This document shows, in pieces, positions 44,680-53,975 of a stretch of 64,000 nucleotides of DNA (its first letter is position 1; every line of letters starts with the position of its first letter). Source of the stretch: Rhizobium vallis (lineage in GTDB: Bacteria > Pseudomonadota > Alphaproteobacteria > Rhizobiales > Rhizobiaceae); assembly GCF_003985155.1 (NCBI RefSeq), contig NZ_ML133687.1, positions 310,001 through 374,000 on the forward strand, written 5' to 3'. The notes below the pieces were generated by a model. The model saw only the letters and a program-made list of their open reading frames with translations. It made no database searches and had not been told where the DNA came from. Made by a program: the position numbers and the translations under genes.

Positions 44680-47600
44680 TTAGCCGCCGAACAAGGTGTC
44701 GGCCAACCGCGCGATCGAGCCGCTGTCGATGCCCCCGGCGAGATTGTCTTCGGTCACGACGAGCCGTCCTGTCGGGTTTGCGGGGCTCCATTCTGTGATG
44801 CCTTGTGCGGCATACCACTGTTTCTTTCGCGCCCACCGCTCGCGGTATTGCGGCTGCCCCATCAAACCGCAATGCTCCCAATACCAGACGTCCTGACCCT
44901 TCTCGATCGTGAAGTCTGGCCACCGGGTTGCACCAGCCGCGTCGGTCAAAGGCTTCTCGAAGCTGTATCGGATACGTTGTCGCTGTTCGAAGTCATTGAG
45001 GATGTCGGCGATCACAAGCTCTGACTTCGAGCTCACAAGGTCGCCGCGCCGAGTCGCGTGGATCAGCTTCGCTGCGAGCCAGCCCGTCCGAAGGCCGCCG
45101 GTCGCGACAACCGACATTTCCTGCATCACTGTCAGCCCGAAGAGGTTGGTCGAACGCCGTTTAGTTTCGGAGAAGAAGTCTGATCGCAGGCGAAGCAGAT
45201 TTCCCAAGCTCCCTTGATGCAGCACCCAAACGCGGTTCTTCTGCCTCGTGAGAGCGGTGTAGAGCATCTCTCTTGACAGAAGCCGGCTGTTCTCCGGCAT
45301 CACGAGTATGACCGTCCCGAACTCTGATCCCTGTGCCTTGTGCACGGTGACGGAATAGGCCAATTCAAGATAGGGGCTTCCTTCATCAGAGAAGTCCTTT
45401 CGAGAAAAGCCGTACGTTTCTCCGAGCTGGGACGCAAACTCGACATTGGTGTAGACGAGCCGGTGCTCACCCGAATCACCGTGGACCATCCCAATCTCGC
45501 CGTTTGCGAGATATCCTCTCTGGCGGCCCTCTTGTTTGCTCCAGCAGCCGCGCGAGTGGTTGCGGAGGCAGATCACTTTGTCGCCGTAGGTGATCTGATC
45601 GGAGCCACGGGGCTCGATCATTCGCCAACCGCGGCCTCGACGACGGGCCTCATGCAGGCGGGCCGCCCGAACGGTCTGCTTCATGAAGCGGTTGAGCTCG
45701 GCCGATCCGCTGGCCATGTTTCGATGGGCGGAAAGTATCTGCCAGCTTTCCGCCTTCGTTCCGCAGCCACGATTGAAATAGATGAACTCCCCATTGCGAG
45801 TTCCGCCTAGGGAGAGTTCGAGCCCAGCCTCCAGCTCACCGTCCCGAGCTCCGAACTCGAGAGCAAGCACATCTAAAAGCCGCTCTCGCAGAGTCGCGGG
45901 TGTATCCCAGGTCAGCAGCTTGAGGCGCTCGTTGTCCTGCCGCAGAGCCTCGCACGTGATCTCGTCCTCCCCCGGTTCGGAAGGGCGCCCGGAGAAGACA
46001 TTGGCGAGCTGGACGTCGGGCAGCGAAAGTGCTGGAACGAGTTCATCGCCAGCCTGCCGCCGGCTCACCGTCAGGTCCGCGAGACCCGCGCCTGCATGTT
46101 CGTCCCGCAAATGGGCAATGATGTCGACGAACGGTCGGCCAGCACCGATGGGCGGCAATTGCTGAGGATCGCCCACTAGAACCAATCGTGCCGAGATTGG
46201 CAGCGCACTGCAGAGAGCCGCCAGTTGGTCCTCGGTGAGCATTGAGCATTCGTCGACGACACATGTGGATACGGCGGCCGTTGCCCCATCCGAGACGGCA
46301 ACATACCGACCCGTGTCCGCATCGTAGCGGCCATGCTCGAGAAGGAACTGCGCGAGCGTGCGGGCCTGGTCCGGCCGCTTCGTCTGCTGGCCCAGTCGCA
46401 CTCGCGCCTTGCCCGTCGGAGCGAGCAACAGCACGTCGCTGCCGACGATCTTCTTCTGATCGAGAAAGAGCTTGAGGAGCGTCGTCTTTCCGGTGCCGGC
46501 TGGTCCGGTTAGCACGCCGATTCGACTGGTCTCTAGCATCTCCAGCGCTCGGACCTTCTCTTCCTGCGCGGCGATCTCGTCTGCGTCAGCTCTGGCAGGC
46601 GCTCCAAACTCCCTTTCGACGAGTGGGCGCCATTGGATCGCGGGCTTTGCCACTCCGATCCGTTCGCCGACGTGTCGGGCTATGATCTCGCCAGCTTCGA
46701 CGTAACGGACCAACTGAGCGAACACGGCACCGTCTTGCAATGTGACGGCCACCTCGGGCGCGAAGTCGTCGGCGCAAATCTCGAGGGCTGTCTCATCCGC
46801 CGATGCGGGCGCTGAAAGCGGCAAAGCCTCAACGATGCTGGTCAGGCGCTTGGCGGAAAGAATTGTATCGCCGTCGGCCGCAGCCTTCTCAAGGGCCGCG
46901 ATGACGAGAGCCCGCAGCCGAAGTGGGTGCTCCGGTTCTTCTAGGTCGATCGACATGCCTTCGGGAAGGCCCGGTCGGACCGTCGCCGCATCCATCGGGA
47001 ACATGCTGCGGTCGACTGTACCCAGAGCAACAGGATCGGCGGTATTTCTCGATAGCTCATAAAGTCGGTAGGGGTTGTCGAGGATCGTCTCGACGTCGTC
47101 GCCATCGAACGCCGTCTTCGCTTGGTCGCGGGTCAGCTCGAAGCAGGCGAGGAGGCGCATGAGCCGCATGCCCTCGGGATCCGTTCGGTGAAGGTGCTGC
47201 CAGCGCTTCCGCTGCATCGTCGTGACGCGCGGCGCGCCAGTTGGTGGCTTGCGCCGATCGGCGAAGATTTCCTCGACGATCGGCCAAGGGTCCGTCCCAT
47301 CCGCCAGCTCACCCGCTAAGGCGTGGGCAAAAAGGGTGCCGTTGAAGTGCGGGTCGAAGCAGGACAATGCGCTACCCAAGCCCGGTGCCGGACCCTGCAT
47401 TGACCAGAGTTCGCTTAGTTCCCGATCGATCCATTCAATATAGCGCGCCCAGGGTCCGGAAATGATGCTCGAGACAGCTTCGAGAGAGGCGCGGACCGAC
47501 TGTAGCGCGCTGATAGCGCTGCCGTGCGTGATGTGGTCGGTGCCGTAGAGGAACTGATCGTAGGCGTCATCGGGCACTTCGGCAGCCAGGCCGGACACAT

Positions 47601-48396
47601 CAAGATCGTCACGAGTCGCGGCCCGAGCGATCAGAGCGTGGTAAGGAAGCACGACGCCGCCGAGCCACGCTCCCTCTTCATCCGGATCTGGTCTAAGCGT
47701 GTGCTGAAAAGGCCGCTCCCAGATCATCGACCGGATGCGCCCGTCCGCGCCGCCCCCCTCGTATGGATATTCAAAGACCTTTCCGAGTGTCGCCAACTTC
47801 GCGACCGCGACGATCTGACGTCGGGCCGAGTCCGTTAGCGGAGTCTGCTTCGCGTAGAAGAAGATCAGCGAGCTCGTTTCCGACAGGCTGTCGGCGAAAC
47901 CTTCAAGGAGAGCAGCCTGGTTGTCGCAGTCCTGCACCCATGCGGTATCTACGATCAGGTCAGGGGCTTCACCTTTTTTTGGTTCGTTGCCCTCGCTCGC
48001 CTCGATGCCGTAGGCGTCAGCGAGCTTCCAGGCATGCTCGCGCAGCATCCATCTGTAAGGAGTAAGCACGCCCCCGTAGGCCGGCACATGAACAGATTGA
48101 GGAAGGATGTGGCGGTGGTCGGCGCTGTAGTCGGCGTAATCGAGTTTGGTAGGCAAGGAGACCGGGAACGGAGATAGAAAGCCTCCCCGCTCGGATAAAC
48201 ACGGCGGAGCTTGCTCCATGTCGTCAAATCGGGTTCCGGCGCATGAAGCCTCGTAGGCGTCGTTCCGATTTTCGGCCGTGCGCTTCAAAGCAAGGCAAGC
48301 AGAATTAGCTCGGGCGTCTTGGCATACGCGACCGTTCCACATTGAGTCATGCCAAGGCACGCGGACCGACAGGTGACGCACATTTCCTCGACCCAC
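44680..48396 (-). CDS. RecD-like SF1B helicase with C-terminal PD-(D/E)XK-like nuclease
   Basis: 1,238 residues. The N-terminus carries a Cys/His/Trp-rich motif (VPWHDSMWNG, then VC and NSAC, residues 14-34) that I recall from the starts of other large RecD-like ATPases; this supports the GTG at 48396. An uncharacterised middle follows. The SF1B core has LTGPAGTGKTTLLKLF near 635, CVVDECSMLTEDQL near 713, LVGDPQQLPPIGAG near 740, AYSVTVHKAQGSEFGTVILV near 1013 and YTALTRQKN. The last 120 residues read like a PD-(D/E)XK nuclease: SKSELVIADIL (glutamate), RWPDFTI (aspartate), then VWYWEHCGL and a lysine-rich helix. It would unwind and cut DNA. It diverges from the GHKL-helicase gene, with 111 bases between. 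Confidence 0.85.
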   Translation of the reverse strand: MGRGNVRHLSVRVPWHDSMWNGRVCQDARANSACLALKRTAENRNDAYEASCAGTRFDDMEQAPPCLSERGGFLSPFPVSLPTKLDYADYSADHRHILPQSVHVPAYGGVLTPYRWMLREHAWKLADAYGIEASEGNEPKKGEAPDLIVDTAWVQDCDNQAALLEGFADSLSETSSLIFFYAKQTPLTDSARRQIVAVAKLATLGKVFEYPYEGGGADGRIRSMIWERPFQHTLRPDPDEEGAWLGGVVLPYHALIARAATRDDLDVSGLAAEVPDDAYDQFLYGTDHITHGSAISALQSVRASLEAVSSIISGPWARYIEWIDRELSELWSMQGPAPGLGSALSCFDPHFNGTLFAHALAGELADGTDPWPIVEEIFADRRKPPTGAPRVTTMQRKRWQHLHRTDPEGMRLMRLLACFELTRDQAKTAFDGDDVETILDNPYRLYELSRNTADPVALGTVDRSMFPMDAATVRPGLPEGMSIDLEEPEHPLRLRALVIAALEKAAADGDTILSAKRLTSIVEALPLSAPASADETALEICADDFAPEVAVTLQDGAVFAQLVRYVEAGEIIARHVGERIGVAKPAIQWRPLVEREFGAPARADADEIAAQEEKVRALEMLETSRIGVLTGPAGTGKTTLLKLFLDQKKIVGSDVLLLAPTGKARVRLGQQTKRPDQARTLAQFLLEHGRYDADTGRYVAVSDGATAAVSTCVVDECSMLTEDQLAALCSALPISARLVLVGDPQQLPPIGAGRPFVDIIAHLRDEHAGAGLADLTVSRRQAGDELVPALSLPDVQLANVFSGRPSEPGEDEITCEALRQDNERLKLLTWDTPATLRERLLDVLALEFGARDGELEAGLELSLGGTRNGEFIYFNRGCGTKAESWQILSAHRNMASGSAELNRFMKQTVRAARLHEARRRGRGWRMIEPRGSDQITYGDKVICLRNHSRGCWSKQEGRQRGYLANGEIGMVHGDSGEHRLVYTNVEFASQLGETYGFSRKDFSDEGSPYLELAYSVTVHKAQGSEFGTVILVMPENSRLLSREMLYTALTRQKNRVWVLHQGSLGNLLRLRSDFFSETKRRSTNLFGLTVMQEMSVVATGGLRTGWLAAKLIHATRRGDLVSSKSELVIADILNDFEQRQRIRYSFEKPLTDAAGATRWPDFTIEKGQDVWYWEHCGLMGQPQYRERWARKKQWYAAQGITEWSPANPTGRLVVTEDNLAGGIDSGSIARLADTLFGG

Positions 48397-48507
48397 AGTA
48401 AACTCCCGACTGATTCTACGTTTCAGCTCAGGCTATCGAGGGCATCTTACCTTAACAACTCGATTAATTTTGTTCACGTAGATTAGGATCGTCTGCAAGG
48501 GGGAGCA
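48397..48507. promoter_or_regulatory. divergent promoter region of the two helicase genes
   Basis: 111 bases between two GTG starts pointing outward. The part at 48451-48487 is AT-rich (TTAACAACTCGATTAATTTT, then a TAGATTAGGAT stretch) and should contain the rightward promoter. AAGGGGGAG at 48498-48506 is a strong ribosome-binding site for the rightward gene. Sharing this short region suggests the two genes are expressed together. Confidence 0.5.
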
Positions 48508-51500
48508 GTGGTGACAACAAAAATTGCAGTGGCGAACAGTAATGACAACGACTTCGGTTCTCTGAAAGCTTTTGTTGCAGAGGAGTGCGATCGTCGGCTC
48601 CGGGCGTACAGCGCGCAGCCGCGAGACGCGAACGAGCACTATGAAACTGAGATCGAGGTGCTGTCGGGCGGCTACGCCTATCGTCAACTCTTCGAGCTTG
48701 TCCAAAACGCCGCCGACGCTATCGGCGAGGGAGGAGAGGGCCACGGCCGCATCCATGTCCGACTGGACCGCTCTCACTTGATGGCGGCGAACACGGGGGC
48801 GGCCCTCGACCGGGACGGTGTCGTCGCGCTACTCAATGCTCGAAGCTCGTCAAAACGGGCCGGGCAGATAGGCCGGTTCGGAATCGGGTTCAAGTCGCTC
48901 CTTAAGCTCGGTGGAAGCGTGGAACTCGTCAGCCGCTCGATAGGCCTCCGCTTCGACCCAGAATGGTGCCGTGCAGCGATCCGTGCCCATCTAAGTCTCG
49001 GAGCGGACGCACGCGCGCCGGGAATGAGGCTGGCGAAGGTTCTGGACCCTGCCAGCCAGGGCAGCCCGCTGTGGAAGTATGATGGCTTCGAGTGGGCGAC
49101 GACCGTGGTCACGGCGGAGATCGTCGAAGCAGGGGTCTATGACCGTCTCGCGGACGAGATGGTCGCGTTCCCCGCTGAATTCGTACTATTCCTCGAAGCG
49201 GACATCGAACTCATCCTTGAGGGGGGCGCGGGCGTCACGCGCACGATCAGACGTCACCGGGATGGTGACGTGTTCGTCGTCGATGACGGCACGATGGTGA
49301 GTCGCTGGCGCCTCTTCCAGACGAAGGTCCGGATCACGGACGCGTCGGCTAAAGCGGACGCCCAGCATCTCCAGGCCCGGGACGAAGTCCCGCTTGCGTG
49401 GGCGGTGCCGCTGGGCGCGCGCGAGGTCGCAGGTCGCTTCTGGGCGTTCTTTCCGACGCAAAGCGAGACGCTGGCTTCGGGCATCCTGAACGCACCCTGG
49501 AAGCTGAACAGCGACCGCACCAATGTGATCGCTGGCCCGTGGAATTCGGCTCTCATGAGGGAGGCGGCGCGCCTCATCGCAGACAACATCACCGCACTTT
49601 CGACACCGGAAGATCCGGGCGCCCCCGTGTCCGCCCTTCCGCGGCAGCTCGAACGGAAGGACGAGCTGGCCGCCGCGCTCATCGATCCACTCTGGGACCT
49701 CCTCGTCGGCCGGGCGATCCTCGCCGACGGCGCCGGCCGGCTCAGGGGTGCTTATGAGTTGGGTCGCCATCCGGTCGAGGATGGGGAGGCGCTCAAGTGG
49801 TGGTCAGCCTTCGCCGATGAAACGGTAAAGCGCAGGCTCGTCCATCCGAGCTGCCAGTCGGGGCGGCGGCGCGCTTCGAGGCTTGAGGCGTATGCCCGCG
49901 AATCGGGGGCGCGTGCGCCCAAGGACGCCGCGCCGGCTCTGACCCAGTGGAACGAGGGCGCCTGGCTGGAGGCGGCAGCGGCAGCGGAGCCGAGTGCGGC
50001 GATTCCCTTCCTCCACTTCGTCGACGAGGTGGTGAACACCGGGAAGCTCATCGCGCAGCAGCGGATCCGACAAGCACAGATAGTACCGTCGCAGGAAGTT
50101 TCGCTGATCCGTCCTCATGATGCGATCATCGCGCCTCTCAATCTAGTCCCGTCTGGACTTACGGCCGTCTCGCTCGCCGTGGCCAGGGATGAGCGTGCCA
50201 ACCGCTTCCTTACCGAGACGCTGGCTGTGAAGGAGCTCACCCCAGACGTCTGGCAGACTGTGCTTACGGAGTCGCTGATGAACGCGGTTTCCATTGATGA
50301 TGAGAAGAGTTGGACCATCTTCTGGGCGAACCTATCCGAGGCTCCCGGCGAAGCGGTCGACAAGTTTCTCGAAGACAACGAGATCACCGAGCTGCGATAC
50401 CGAAACGCGGAGGGCGAATTCTGCCCGCGTGACGAGCTGATCGCAGTAAGCCAGGAGGATGAGGCTGGCGTCTTGCCCCAACTGAAGCTGGATCTTGAGT
50501 TTCATGCCCCCCATCGTAGTCGGCTGCCCGACGAGATATGGCAGACCTATCCGCCTCTGGCGTACAACGCTGTTGCCGAATGGGACGGCCTGAGTTCGGA
50601 GCGGATACAACCCTACTTCGACAAGGTTTGCCAGCTCGGTTTTCGCAAAATGACAGGCAACCCGCAATACGGGAAGCTTGGAATTCTGGATCGTGACCAG
50701 ATCCTCATGCCTTCCGGTTGGCGTCTACTTCCCCTCCTGCCGGCAGCACATCAGGCCGAGCTCACACTGCGCCTCATCCAAGCTACAGAGCGCACCCGTT
50801 GGGGTATAGCCACGAACGGCACGCCGCCGATGCTTCCGCAGATCATCTATGGCCACTTCACTAGGCGGGACCGGTACCAGGCCCTTTCGGCGGCCCACCC
50901 GCTAATCTTCTGGCTGATACGATACGGCGTGCTTGCGGTTGGATCTGCGTTGGTCCGCCTGCAAAGTCTTCCGGGCGAGGTCGCCCACGCGCTAGCTGAC
51001 CTTGGACATGCCGGGGGTCAGAGGGTTCAAGCTGTGCTCCTCGCACACGCAGCTCAGACGAACATCCGTGTCGGGCGCGATGTCGACAATCTCAATCCTG
51101 AGCTGAAGTCCGGCTTCTGGGCGTCAGTCTTTTCGGAGGTTGCCGTGGCGCGAGAGAACCTTCCCAAACTCAGGCCTCTCTGGGAGCGAGCGGCGTCCGA
51201 CGAGGAGACACCCACCTTGGTGCCCACATCGGCGGGACCGATGGCGATCGGCGAGATTTTCGTCGGCATCGACGGGCAAGCGGCGGCAGCGAACATCGAC
51301 GACGGCCGCATCGTGATACTCTCAGGGGCTGCTGCCGAAAGCTGGGAGGCAGCAGGGGCGAAGCCCCTTTTGGAAAATAGTGACGTGGAGGCAGATGAGC
51401 AGCTAGGGGATCCGCTGCGTCTACGCGACATCTTTCCTGAGTTGGCATTGGTGTTGAAGACGCGGGCGGCAAAGCGAGCGGACGCCGTATGGGTGCGTGG

Positions 51501-53280
51501 CCTCGTTGAACGCGCAGGGCACAGAGTCACGACACCGGTGATCGCACGCGACAGCACCGGCCTCATCATGATCGATCGGGACAGGTTCCGCCTGCTCGGA
51601 TGGCTCAAGGGCAGGCGGCAAATCCTTGACGCGCTGATCTCGTTCGGTCTGCTGGAAGGCGACGCCGGCAACCTCGTCGAGGAACTGGCAGCATCGCGCG
51701 CGCTGGAGGCGCGGGCAAAAGTGAGGGAGGCGAACGGTCTTCCAGCAAGGCTGCTCAGAGCCATTGGAGAGACGCCTCATCCGTTGATTTCTATCCTCCC
51801 GGAACCGGTCGTCGAAGCAATCGATGGCACACTTCCTGATGAGAGCGTGGCCGAGCTCGCCCTTGCGGTGCACGGTCCGACGATCCTGACGAAGCTAATC
51901 AGCGTCCTGGAGGCGGAGGGGCTTCAGCCGCCGGGACGCTGGGGCGGCGAGGCGGCACGGCAGTTCGTGGTCGAACTCGGCTTCCCGATAGAATTCGCCA
52001 CCAGCGCCTCCGTCCGCCGAGACGCCGAGTTGCTCGTGAGCGGTCCGATCGTGCTTCCCGAGCTTCACGACTATCAGAAGGGCATCCTCGACCAACTCGA
52101 AGATCTACTGTCGTCCGGAGCCGGCCGGCGGCGCGCCGTAGTCAGCCTGCCGACCGGCGGCGGCAAGACGCGCGTCGCCGCGGAGGCAGTGGTGCGCCTC
52201 GTGCTAAACGGACAAGAAGCCAGGAGTGCGTTGTGGATCGCGCAGACCGACGAGCTCTGCGAGCAGGCAGTGCAATGCTTCCGGCAGCTATGGTCAAACC
52301 TGGGGGCCGAAGGCGAGGAGCTACGCATAGTCCGCCTATGGGGCGGACAAACGAACCCCACCCCGCCGGAAGCCGGCGAGGCGATCGTCGTCGTGGCGAG
52401 CATCCAGACCCTGAATGCAAGGATGGAGCACGAGGGCCTCGACTGGCTGAGCCGGCCTGGAATCGTCGTCATCGACGAGTGTCACCATGCGATAGCACCC
52501 AGCTACAGCTCCTTGCTGCGGTGGCTCGATGTGCAGACCGGCGGGGAGGGCGAGCGTGATCGCGAACCACCGGTGCTCGGTCTCAGCGCGACGCCATGGC
52601 GTGGCCGTGACAACGACGAATCGGCTAGGCTTGCCAGCCGCTTCGACCGTCGATGGCTGCCAGCCGACCAGGAGGGGCTGCATCAGGAGCTCAAGCGCCG
52701 GAAGGTGCTATCCGAGCTCCATTACAGCCCCATCCAGTACGACCGTCCGGTGTACCTGTCACCATCCGACGTCAGGCACTTCGAGCAGTATGGCGAGCTG
52801 CCCGAGTCGGTCGTCGAGGAACTTGGCTCGGATCCGGACCGGAACAAGCGCATCCTGGACCGCGTGCTGTCGAGCAACGCCTCGTCCATCCTCCTGTTCG
52901 CGAATTCGGTGAAACACGCGCAATACCTTGCTGCGCGTCTGCATGTCGCCGGCTGCCCCGCTGCCGCGGTGAGCGGGGAGACGGATAGGCTGGCTCGTCA
53001 ACACTTCATCCGGCGCTTCCGATCGGGCGAGATCCGCGTGCTATGCAACCACAGCGTCCTGACGACAGGCTTTGATGCCCCTAGATCTGACATGGTCCTG
53101 ATCTCTCGACCGGTATTCAGCCCGGTCCGATACATGCAGATGGTGGGGCGCGGGCTGCGCGGTCCCGCCAACGGCGGAACTGAGACGTGCGAAGTCGCGA
53201 CGGTCGAGGACAACATCCTCAGCTACCGGGACAAGCTCGCCTACCACTACTGCCGGATGTTTTTCGATGTGGCCAAATAG
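48508..53280 (+). CDS. sacsin-type GHKL ATPase fused to an SF2 helicase
   Basis: 1,590 residues. The N-terminus is a GHKL (HSP90/sacsin-like) ATP-binding domain: RQLFELVQNAADAIGEGG near 60-77 (N-box, Asn), DRDGVVALLNARSSSKR and GRFGIGFKSLLKL near 123 (glycine lid). About 1,000 residues without recognised motifs follow. The C-terminal 400 residues are a DEAD/DEAH-type helicase: VSLPTGGGKTRVAAEAVV near 1214, IVVIDECHHAIAPSYSSLL near 1321, LGLSATPWRGRDND, TTGFDAPRSDMVLISRP and MQMVGRGLRGP. Start GTG at 48508 or 48511, both with a strong AAGGGGGAG site. Probable role: nucleic-acid remodelling in defence; the GHKL part may be a sensor or clamp. It converges with the BREX unit. Confidence 0.85.
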   Translation: MVTTKIAVANSNDNDFGSLKAFVAEECDRRLRAYSAQPRDANEHYETEIEVLSGGYAYRQLFELVQNAADAIGEGGEGHGRIHVRLDRSHLMAANTGAALDRDGVVALLNARSSSKRAGQIGRFGIGFKSLLKLGGSVELVSRSIGLRFDPEWCRAAIRAHLSLGADARAPGMRLAKVLDPASQGSPLWKYDGFEWATTVVTAEIVEAGVYDRLADEMVAFPAEFVLFLEADIELILEGGAGVTRTIRRHRDGDVFVVDDGTMVSRWRLFQTKVRITDASAKADAQHLQARDEVPLAWAVPLGAREVAGRFWAFFPTQSETLASGILNAPWKLNSDRTNVIAGPWNSALMREAARLIADNITALSTPEDPGAPVSALPRQLERKDELAAALIDPLWDLLVGRAILADGAGRLRGAYELGRHPVEDGEALKWWSAFADETVKRRLVHPSCQSGRRRASRLEAYARESGARAPKDAAPALTQWNEGAWLEAAAAAEPSAAIPFLHFVDEVVNTGKLIAQQRIRQAQIVPSQEVSLIRPHDAIIAPLNLVPSGLTAVSLAVARDERANRFLTETLAVKELTPDVWQTVLTESLMNAVSIDDEKSWTIFWANLSEAPGEAVDKFLEDNEITELRYRNAEGEFCPRDELIAVSQEDEAGVLPQLKLDLEFHAPHRSRLPDEIWQTYPPLAYNAVAEWDGLSSERIQPYFDKVCQLGFRKMTGNPQYGKLGILDRDQILMPSGWRLLPLLPAAHQAELTLRLIQATERTRWGIATNGTPPMLPQIIYGHFTRRDRYQALSAAHPLIFWLIRYGVLAVGSALVRLQSLPGEVAHALADLGHAGGQRVQAVLLAHAAQTNIRVGRDVDNLNPELKSGFWASVFSEVAVARENLPKLRPLWERAASDEETPTLVPTSAGPMAIGEIFVGIDGQAAAANIDDGRIVILSGAAAESWEAAGAKPLLENSDVEADEQLGDPLRLRDIFPELALVLKTRAAKRADAVWVRGLVERAGHRVTTPVIARDSTGLIMIDRDRFRLLGWLKGRRQILDALISFGLLEGDAGNLVEELAASRALEARAKVREANGLPARLLRAIGETPHPLISILPEPVVEAIDGTLPDESVAELALAVHGPTILTKLISVLEAEGLQPPGRWGGEAARQFVVELGFPIEFATSASVRRDAELLVSGPIVLPELHDYQKGILDQLEDLLSSGAGRRRAVVSLPTGGGKTRVAAEAVVRLVLNGQEARSALWIAQTDELCEQAVQCFRQLWSNLGAEGEELRIVRLWGGQTNPTPPEAGEAIVVVASIQTLNARMEHEGLDWLSRPGIVVIDECHHAIAPSYSSLLRWLDVQTGGEGERDREPPVLGLSATPWRGRDNDESARLASRFDRRWLPADQEGLHQELKRRKVLSELHYSPIQYDRPVYLSPSDVRHFEQYGELPESVVEELGSDPDRNKRILDRVLSSNASSILLFANSVKHAQYLAARLHVAGCPAAAVSGETDRLARQHFIRRFRSGEIRVLCNHSVLTTGFDAPRSDMVLISRPVFSPVRYMQMVGRGLRGPANGGTETCEVATVEDNILSYRDKLAYHYCRMFFDVAK

Positions 53281-53473
53281 GACCGTCCCATGCGCGGTCT
53301 GCTGCCGATCGTCTGCGGTGGTGTTGGGTGGCGCGCGCGCCTCCGCGGAAACAGGACAGTGTAATACTGAACAGCGCCGGGTTTGCCGGAGGCCATTTCG
53401 TTTAAGTTACGCAGCCATGGTTCGTTCGGCCAACATGGCGTAACGTTGCTCCTCGGCTTTGGCAGGGCAAAGG
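53281..53473. other. intergenic region with possible remnant of an insertion element
   Basis: About 190 bases between convergent genes. On the minus strand a short frame ends at 53407 with a tail reading AEEQRYAMLAERTMAA, which has the look of the C-terminus of a transposase or its accessory protein but has no body upstream. I cannot confirm this. No clear terminator hairpin was identified. Confidence 0.3.
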
Positions 53474-53860
53474 TTAACTCTTGGTTGTCCAGACATAGTC
53501 ATAGGCCAGGCCGATGATACTGCCTTTGCGAACCTTGGCCATTAGCCCCTGGTCGGAAACCGACGCTGCGACTACCGCCACATCATAGGCTTTCAGATAA
53601 GGCGAACCGTGCGGCCGCCCGTCGAGTGTCTTTTGGCAGACCTTGACGGTTGCCATGAAGCGTGTGCCGATTGGGAACATCTCGCGCAATGCCCGGGGAA
53701 ATTCGACGCGAACATCGGGTGAGAAGGAACCAGTCGGACGAACGCGCGGCCGCGAGATATCAGCATCGCGGCAGGTCTCAAGTTCGATATGTCCGAAGAA
53801 GCGGCCGACCAACATCTCCAAGTCAGCAATCTTTTTCGCGTTTCCGATCGTTCCCTTCAC
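53474..53860 (-). CDS. small protein of unknown function downstream of brxL
   Basis: 128 residues from a GTG at 53860, which has a GGAGG site five bases upstream; the upstream TTG at 53884 is a poor alternative. I do not recognise the family. The sequence looks like a compact mixed beta protein (EFPRALREMFPIGTRFMATV, then YLKAYDVAVVAASVS and a C-terminal GLAYDYVWT), without membrane segments or catalytic motifs. It follows brxL by 115 bases on the same strand, so it may be the last gene of the BREX transcript or an unrelated gene with its own promoter. Confidence 0.7.
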   Translation of the reverse strand: MKGTIGNAKKIADLEMLVGRFFGHIELETCRDADISRPRVRPTGSFSPDVRVEFPRALREMFPIGTRFMATVKVCQKTLDGRPHGSPYLKAYDVAVVAASVSDQGLMAKVRKGSIIGLAYDYVWTTKS

Positions 53861-53975
53861 TTTTCCTCCCACAATCCAGCCCAAAGATCGAGACTGTCCT
53901 GGCCCAAGCCTCTCACGAATCCTGTAAGTATTCGTTTCGCTTTCCGTGTTGTGTGTCCTAGCAGCGGACGATCTG

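Noticed and set aside
39249..53280. Assignment of the helicase trio to Gabija, Zorya, Druantia, DISARM or Hachiman
   Set aside because: The partner genes that define those systems (GajA, ZorAB, DruA-D, DrmA/B/MI, HamA) are not present; a UvrD or SF2 helicase alone is not enough.
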